Positions 5,637 through 9,772 of a DNA stretch of 9,772 nt are shown piece by piece. Position numbers and translations under genes: made by a program. How positions within the stretch are numbered: position 1 is the stretch's first letter; every line of letters begins with the position of its first letter. The notes beneath the pieces are model-generated. The model was not told where the DNA came from and ran no database searches. It worked only from the letters and a program-made list of their open reading frames with translations. The DNA comes from an uncultured Erysipelotrichaceae bacterium (GTDB taxonomy: Bacteria > Bacillota_I > Bacilli_A > RF39 > UBA660): positions 1 to 9,772 of the forward strand of contig CADBSQ010000135.1 in NCBI GenBank assembly GCA_902797415.1, written 5' to 3'.

Positions 5637-5883
5637 TAGTATTACCTCCATTTTTTCTATATGTTATAAACCCACGTGTTACGTCATATGGTGATAATTT
5701 TACTGTTACGATATCACCTGGTAGAATACGTATAGTATTTTTGCGCATTTTACCAGAAACGTAGGCTTCGATAACAGTTTTTGTGTTTGAATTTTTATTC
5801 ACATTTGTAAGTTCCACTTCATATATATCGTGATTGATTTTAAGAACTTTACCTTCTACTTCAATTTTAACTTCTTTTGCCAT
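5614..5883 (-). CDS. infA: Translation initiation factor IF-1, with a short insertion and C-terminal extension
   Basis: IF-1 is an S1/OB-fold protein that binds the 30S A site during initiation. The 89-residue product has the conserved core: MAKEVKIEVEGKV at the start, YVSGKMRKNTIRILPGDIVTVKLSPYD (about 41-67) and TRGFITYRKN (69-78). Typical IF-1 has about 72 residues. The extra length comes from a loop insertion of roughly 6-7 residues around NVNKNSNTKT (27-36) and about 10 residues at the C-terminus. The extension exists because the frame stays open through the rpmJ binding site and 23 bases into rpmJ. The gene begins one base after the map stop, with an AGGAGAG site inside map. Confidence 0.96.
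   Translation of the reverse strand: MAKEVKIEVEGKVLKINHDIYEVELTNVNKNSNTKTVIEAYVSGKMRKNTIRILPGDIVTVKLSPYDVTRGFITYRKNGGNTNESKSVS
5645..5649 (-). promoter_or_regulatory. rpmJ Shine-Dalgarno embedded in infA codons
   Basis: GGAGG on the minus strand, 8 bases before the rpmJ ATG, is read in infA as parts of the two Gly codons G79-G80. Here infA is translated through the binding site of its neighbour. Confidence 0.85.
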
Positions 5884-5884
5884 A

Positions 5885-6637
5885 TTATATATTCTCTCCT
5901 GTTAAAATTTCATATCCATCCTTAGTAACAAGAACGGTATGTTCAAAGTGCGCACTAGGTTTTTTATCTCTAGTAACAATAGTCCAATTATTTGATAGTT
6001 CATATATGTATCTACTACCTAATGTTAACATAGGTTCTATTGCAATAACCATGTTTTCTTTTAGGATAACTCCTGTTCCATAGTTACCATAGTTTGGTAC
6101 ATCCGGTTCCTCATGTAAATCGATACCCACACCATGTCCAACTAGTTCTCTTATAACTCCTAGATTATGTTTCTTAGCATAATTCTCTATTTTTGAGCTA
6201 ATATTACCAAGATGCGCTCCAGCTTTTACTTCCTTTATTCCTTCGAATAAAGCTCTTTCAGTGTGCTTTAATAGATATTCTTTTTCTTTATTAATTTTTC
6301 CACACGCTACAGTAACTGCTGCGTCTGAATGATATCCATTAAATTTAACACCGACATCAAGTGAAACAATATCACCATCTTTTAATATTCTTTCATCACC
6401 TATTCCGTGTACAACCTCTTCATTAACACTTATACAGATGTTTCCAGGGAAACCTCCATAATTTAAGAATCCAGGCTCGCCTCCTATACTTTTTATATAT
6501 TCGCCTGCCTTAGTATCTATTTCTTTGGTTGTAACTCCAGGCTTAACAAGAGTTTTCAAATACTCTCTTGTTAAATAGTTTAAGTGTCCTGCCTTTCTCA
6601 TTAATTCAATTTCACTATCTGTTTTTATAATAATCAT
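5885..6637 (-). CDS. map: Type I methionine aminopeptidase
   Basis: Map removes the initiator Met from nascent proteins using a dinuclear metal centre. The 250-residue product has all five metal ligands: D94 (SLDVG), D105 (GYHSDAA), H168 (VGHGVG), E201 (AIEPM) and E232 (HFEHT), plus the substrate-binding H77 (VVHGIG). There is no N-terminal zinc or SH3-like extension, so it is the short bacterial type I form. Its start overlaps the adk stop as ATGA, with only a weak GAG-type binding site, suggesting translational coupling. It ends one base before infA. The adk-map-infA order is the standard Gram-positive spc arrangement. Confidence 0.97.
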   Translation of the reverse strand: MIIIKTDSEIELMRKAGHLNYLTREYLKTLVKPGVTTKEIDTKAGEYIKSIGGEPGFLNYGGFPGNICISVNEEVVHGIGDERILKDGDIVSLDVGVKFNGYHSDAAVTVACGKINKEKEYLLKHTERALFEGIKEVKAGAHLGNISSKIENYAKKHNLGVIRELVGHGVGIDLHEEPDVPNYGNYGTGVILKENMVIAIEPMLTLGSRYIYELSNNWTIVTRDKKPSAHFEHTVLVTKDGYEILTGENI

Positions 6638-7263
6638 TTTTTGATCTCATTTCTAACTTTTTCGTAGGTATTATTCTTATCGACAGTAACAAGAATACCT
6701 TTTTCTTTATAAAAATCAACAAGTGGTAGTGTATTTTTTTCATATGTTTTAAATCTTTTTTCAAAAGATTCTTCATTATCATCAATTCTTTTAACTAACT
6801 CTGTCCCACACTCATCACAAACGTTTTCAATTTTAGGTTTTCTAAAAAATATATTATAAGTTTCATGACAGTTAGGACAACTAACTCTACCAATTGCTCT
6901 CTTCAGACAAGTATCATAGTCTATATCAATAAAAATTACTAAATCAATTTTTTTATTAATCTTTTCAAATAACTCATCTAATTCTTTCGCTTGAGTTATA
7001 CTTCTAGGAAAACCATCTAAAATGAACGGTTTATTATCCATTTCAAGAAGTTTTTTCTTTAATAGTGATAAAACTATTCGATCATCAACAAATTTTCCAA
7101 CTTTCATGCATTTCTGCACCTGTTTACCAATTTCACTTTCTTCATCGATTTCTCTTATTAAATCACCTGTTGAAACATGTTCATAACCGAATTCATCTTC
7201 CAACTGTTCACCAATGGTTCCCTTACCACCCGCTGGGGGTGCTATAAAAAGTATATTTTTCAT
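6634..7263 (-). CDS. adk: Adenylate kinase with zinc-binding lid and variant P-loop
   Basis: Adk interconverts ATP, AMP and ADP, keeping the adenylate pool balanced. The 209-residue protein is the long-lid form. The lid has a zinc site of four Cys: C129 and C132 (CPNC), C149 and C152 (CDEC). Other conserved parts are STGDLIR (31-37), the AMP-binding DGFPR (83-87), GR (125-126) and RIDDNEE (159-165). The P-loop reads APPAGGKGT (8-16) rather than GPPGAGKGT: the first Gly is Ala, while K14, G15 and T16 are kept. It starts directly after the secY stop. Its TGA stop is shared with the map start (ATGA). Confidence 0.96.
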   Translation of the reverse strand: MKNILFIAPPAGGKGTIGEQLEDEFGYEHVSTGDLIREIDEESEIGKQVQKCMKVGKFVDDRIVLSLLKKKLLEMDNKPFILDGFPRSITQAKELDELFEKINKKIDLVIFIDIDYDTCLKRAIGRVSCPNCHETYNIFFRKPKIENVCDECGTELVKRIDDNEESFEKRFKTYEKNTLPLVDFYKEKGILVTVDKNNTYEKVRNEIKK

Positions 7264-8532
7264 TTAACGCCTTCTTCTTCTTTTTATTGTTGTATAGTTT
7301 CTTGAAACAATACTACTTTCTAATTGTTTATATGTTTCAAGAGCAACACCTACTACGATTAAAAGTCCAGTACCACCAATTGTTACTGCACTGTCTAAAC
7401 CTGTTATATTTGTAAATACTATAGGTAAAACGGCAAGAACAATTAATGCTAATGATCCAACAACAGTTAGTTTTGAAATACTGCTTCTTAAGAACTTACT
7501 AGTAGGTTCACCAGGCATAACTCCTGGTATATATGCATGAGCTTTATCTAAATTTTCAGCCATTTCCTCAGAATTCATTAACATTTTAGTATAGATATAA
7601 CCAAATCCATATATTAATAGTACATAGATAATTAATCCAGTTGCAGAATAATAAGAAATATAATTTTCTACAAACTTTGTAAATGATTCCTTACCTAAGA
7701 ATTCCGCAATAAATGATGGCATACCTATTATTGCACTAGCAAAGATTACCGGCATTACGTTTGCAGAGTTTAATTTAACTGGTAGATAAGATTTTTCTTT
7801 TCTATATGAGGTTGCTGTATAATTTGAATACTGTATAGGTATTCTTCTTTCAGCTTCCTGAACAAAGATTACACCGATTATTATAGCTAGGTAAAGAATA
7901 GTAAATCCAACCAAAGCTAGGATACCAAGCCATAACGCATAATCACCTGAAGTGATAAATGATTTATACGCAGTTATAAATATATTTGGTATTCCTTGTA
8001 TGATACCAGCCATAATGAATAAACTTATACCGTTTCCTAAACCGTTCTTAGTGATTTGATCACCAAGCCATAATAGAAGTGCTGTACCCGCTGTCAAAAC
8101 TAAAGCACTCTTAAGAATTTCATATGTTCCCCCAACATTTAAGAATGCATATGAGAACAATAATCCTTGAACAAACGCAAATATAATACCAAGGTATCTA
8201 TTAATTTTATTTATTTTTTGTCTTCCAGAAGCGCCTTCTTCTTTAAGTTCTGTGAAGTAAGGTACGATATCCATTTGAAGTATTTGCGTAAGAATTGATG
8301 CGGTAATGTATGGCATTACTCCTAATGCAAAGATAGAAAAATTCTTTAAAGATTCTCCCGTCATTACATTTAGTAATTCCAAGAAACCTAAATTCTTAGT
8401 AATCCCTTTAGCGCCAGGAACAACAATATTTGTTCCTATAGAAAATAAAGCTAAAATTAATATAGTAAATAAAACTCTTTTTCTTAGGTCTTTGTTAGAT
8501 GCATTAAACAAACCTTTTAGACGTTTAAACAT
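7264..8532 (-). CDS. secY: Protein translocase subunit SecY
   Basis: SecY forms the membrane channel for Sec-dependent secretion and membrane-protein insertion, with SecE and SecG. The 422-residue product shows the family pattern of about ten membrane segments: an N-terminal cytoplasmic part, TM1 near VLFTILILALFSIGTNIVVPG, the GVMPYITASILTQ region (about 71-83), the cytoplasmic loop with AERRIPIQYS (about 227-236), the loop with MPGEPTSKFL, and a basic C-terminus ending in five Arg. It would export the downstream surface protein. It starts immediately after rplO, using a GAGGTG site within rplO. Its own Arg codons supply the adk binding site. Confidence 0.97.
   Translation of the reverse strand: MFKRLKGLFNASNKDLRKRVLFTILILALFSIGTNIVVPGAKGITKNLGFLELLNVMTGESLKNFSIFALGVMPYITASILTQILQMDIVPYFTELKEEGASGRQKINKINRYLGIIFAFVQGLLFSYAFLNVGGTYEILKSALVLTAGTALLLWLGDQITKNGLGNGISLFIMAGIIQGIPNIFITAYKSFITSGDYALWLGILALVGFTILYLAIIIGVIFVQEAERRIPIQYSNYTATSYRKEKSYLPVKLNSANVMPVIFASAIIGMPSFIAEFLGKESFTKFVENYISYYSATGLIIYVLLIYGFGYIYTKMLMNSEEMAENLDKAHAYIPGVMPGEPTSKFLRSSISKLTVVGSLALIVLAVLPIVFTNITGLDSAVTIGGTGLLIVVGVALETYKQLESSIVSRNYTTIKRRRRR
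7270..7275 (-). promoter_or_regulatory. adk Shine-Dalgarno embedded in the SecY poly-Arg tail codons
   Basis: AGAAGG on the minus strand, six bases before the adk ATG, lies in the AGA AGG Arg codons at the SecY C-terminus. The binding site and the basic tail share the same bases. Confidence 0.7.
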
Positions 8533-8973
8533 CTAAATCACCTCAGCTTTTCCGCCTTTTTCTTCAATTTTGCTTACAGCTTTAGAAGAAAATCTGTGGG
8601 CTCTAATAGTAATTTTCTTTTCAAGTTCACCACTTGAAAGTACTTTAATACCATTTAGCTGTTTTTTAACTATACCTCTTTCTTTTAAAACCTCTGGAGT
8701 AACAACGTCTCCATCGTTAAATACATTTAAATCACTTAAATTGATAATAGCAAATTTCTTTTCAAATCTTTTGTTGCTAAAACCAAATTTAGGGATTCTT
8801 CTAAATAATGGAGTTTGTCCACCTTCAAACCAAGGTTTAATGCTTACTCCACTTCTAGATTTTTGACCCTTTTGGCCACGAGTGGAAGTTTTTCCCATTC
8901 CAGAACCAGGTCCTCTTCCAACTCTTTTACGTGTTTTTAGCTCTGGAGTTTTGTTTAAATTTTCTAGTTTCAT
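8533..8973 (-). CDS. rplO: Large-subunit ribosomal protein L15
   Basis: L15 binds 23S rRNA and is needed late in 50S assembly. The 146-residue product carries the Gly/Arg-rich N-terminal signature VGRGPGSGMGKTSTRGQKG (about 18-36), then SRSGVSIKPWFEGGQTPLFRRIPKFGF, and a globular C-terminal domain ending SKIEEKGGKAEVI. The start codon overlaps the rpsE stop by one base (TAATG), with a GGAGG site inside rpsE. The usual gene between rpsE and rplO, rpmD, is absent. The end is flush with secY, as in the classic spc operon. Confidence 0.97.
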   Translation of the reverse strand: MKLENLNKTPELKTRKRVGRGPGSGMGKTSTRGQKGQKSRSGVSIKPWFEGGQTPLFRRIPKFGFSNKRFEKKFAIINLSDLNVFNDGDVVTPEVLKERGIVKKQLNGIKVLSSGELEKKITIRAHRFSSKAVSKIEEKGGKAEVI

Positions 8974-9527
8974 TATAATTCCTCCACTTTCTTTCCACGT
9001 AACTCAGCAATATGTTCTTTAGTTCTTAAATCTTTTAATGCTGAGATAGTAGCTTTTGCTACGTTTATTTTAGTGTTTGAACCTAAACTCTTTGATACAA
9101 CATCTTTAACACCAGCAAGCTCTAAAATTATACGTGCAGTACCACCAGCGATAACACCAGTACCTGGTTTAGCACTTTTAAGTAAAACTTTAGCTCTTCC
9201 GCATTTACCTGTTACATCATGAGGAAGTGTTCTATTATCAACTAATGGAATCTTGATTAAATTATTTTTAGCAGCATTTTCTGCTTTTCTAATTGCATCT
9301 TGAACTTCCCCAGCTTTACCTGTTCCAATACCAACAAGTCCTTTTTTATTTCCTACAGCACAAACTACAGCGAATCTTAAGGTTCTACCGCCCTTTGTAA
9401 CTTTTGTAACACGGTTAATACTAACTACTTGTGTATCAACAAAAGGTCCTTTTTCTCTTCTATTATTTCTTTTATTACGGTTATTAGATTTTTTAAATTC
9501 TTGTTTTTTAACTTCTTCGTTTGCCAT
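8973..9527 (-). CDS. rpsE: Small-subunit ribosomal protein S5
   Basis: S5 shapes the mRNA entry side of the 30S subunit and affects decoding fidelity. The 184-residue protein has a basic Asn/Lys/Arg-rich N-terminal extension of about 26 residues. The double-stranded-RNA-binding-like N domain follows (FVDTQVVSINRVTKVTKGG, then VCAVGNKKGLVGIGTGKAGEVQDAIRKAENAAK), and the C-terminal domain ends KEHIAELRGKKVEEL. The start follows a TAGGAGGAG site that includes the rplR stop codon. Next is rplO, overlapping by one base. Confidence 0.97.
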   Translation of the reverse strand: MANEEVKKQEFKKSNNRNKRNNRREKGPFVDTQVVSINRVTKVTKGGRTLRFAVVCAVGNKKGLVGIGTGKAGEVQDAIRKAENAAKNNLIKIPLVDNRTLPHDVTGKCGRAKVLLKSAKPGTGVIAGGTARIILELAGVKDVVSKSLGSNTKINVAKATISALKDLRTKEHIAELRGKKVEEL

Positions 9528-9531
9528 AAGT

Positions 9532-9540
9532 CTCCTCCTA
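9532..9540 (-). promoter_or_regulatory. rpsE Shine-Dalgarno overlapping the rplR stop codon
   Basis: TAGGAGGAG on the minus strand holds both the rplR stop (TAG, 9540-9538) and the AGGAGGAG binding site just before the rpsE ATG at 9527, the same design as at rpmJ/rpsM. Confidence 0.8.
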
Positions 9541-9772
9541 GAATTCTAGTCCTTTTTCTCTAGCAGCTTCAGCTAAAGCTTTAACTCTACCATGATAGTT
9601 ATAGCCGCCTCTGTCAAATACAACAGTTTTAAGCTTAGCTTTTGCAGCCTCTTTAGCTATTTCTTCACCAACTTTTTTAGCTGCTTCAATGTTACTTCCA
9701 TTTTTAAGTTTTAAAGAAACAGATGAAGCGCTTGCTAGAGTGATTCCTTTTGTATCATCAATAATTTGAGCA
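9538..9772 (-). CDS. rplR: Large-subunit ribosomal protein L18 (C-terminal part; start beyond the window)
   Basis: L18 binds 5S rRNA and joins it to 23S rRNA in the central protuberance. Only the last 77 residues are in the window, from AQIIDDTKGITLASASS through the helix NIEAAKKVGEEIAKEAA to the signature FDRGGYNYHGRVKALAEAAREKGLEF. Both motifs are typical of L18. The gene runs off the right edge, so about 40 N-terminal residues are missing from view. It directly precedes rpsE, whose binding site covers its stop codon, as expected in the spc operon. Confidence 0.95.
   Translation of the reverse strand, partial: AQIIDDTKGITLASASSVSLKLKNGSNIEAAKKVGEEIAKEAAKAKLKTVVFDRGGYNYHGRVKALAEAAREKGLEF

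Noticed and set aside
8570..8866. Plus-strand open frame of 98 codons opposite rplO
   Set aside because: It is a shadow of the L15 gene, which is fully conserved on the other strand.

Overview
The window looks like chromosome of a low-GC Firmicute (Bacilli/Mollicutes-related, possibly one of the uncultured gut lineages near RF39 or Erysipelotrichales). The evidence is strong A+T bias, the Firmicutes-type order of the spc and alpha ribosomal operons (no rpsD between rpsK and rpoA), AGGAGG-type ribosome binding sites, and a sortase-anchored surface protein. The genetic code appears standard: all eight Trp codons seen in the genes are TGG, and TGA acts as a stop, so this is not a code-4 mycoplasma. 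The lineage is an inference, not a proven assignment.

Right part (3392-9772, all minus strand): the 3' half of the large ribosomal-protein cluster, reading from the right edge leftward as rplR (partial), rpsE, rplO, secY, adk, map, infA, rpmJ, rpsM, rpsK, rpoA, rplQ, closed by an intrinsic terminator. Genes are packed with 0-20 base gaps or small overlaps, and several Shine-Dalgarno sequences lie inside the preceding gene or across its stop codon. The cluster joins ribosome assembly (S5, L15, L18, L36, S13, S11, L17), translation initiation (IF-1), secretion (SecY), N-terminal Met removal (Map), adenylate balance (Adk) and transcription (RNA polymerase alpha). rpmD (L30), usually between rpsE and rplO, is missing.

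Middle (1805-3380, minus strand): a single gene with its own strong promoter, for a secreted modular surface protein. It has a signal peptide, a thioester-like domain, an Asn/Thr-rich linker, a SpaA/CnaB-type isopeptide domain, an InlB-type repeat and an NPQTG sorting signal. It replaces the genes that often follow rplQ in Firmicutes.

Left part (1-1784): a plus-strand pair, a dGTPase-like HD hydrolase overlapping a dUTPase-like gene, both acting on deoxynucleotide pools. The pair ends in a bidirectional terminator shared with the surface gene. The dGTPase gene has a near-leaderless promoter and an internal 24-base perfect repeat. Divergent from it, the start of an unrecognised membrane protein runs off the left edge.

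No stretch over 300 bases lacks a gene; the largest gene-free gap is 3326-3414, which holds a promoter and a terminator. I saw no tRNA, rRNA, CRISPR array, insertion sequence or clearly new multi-gene system. The most unusual part is the accessory block 1-3380.
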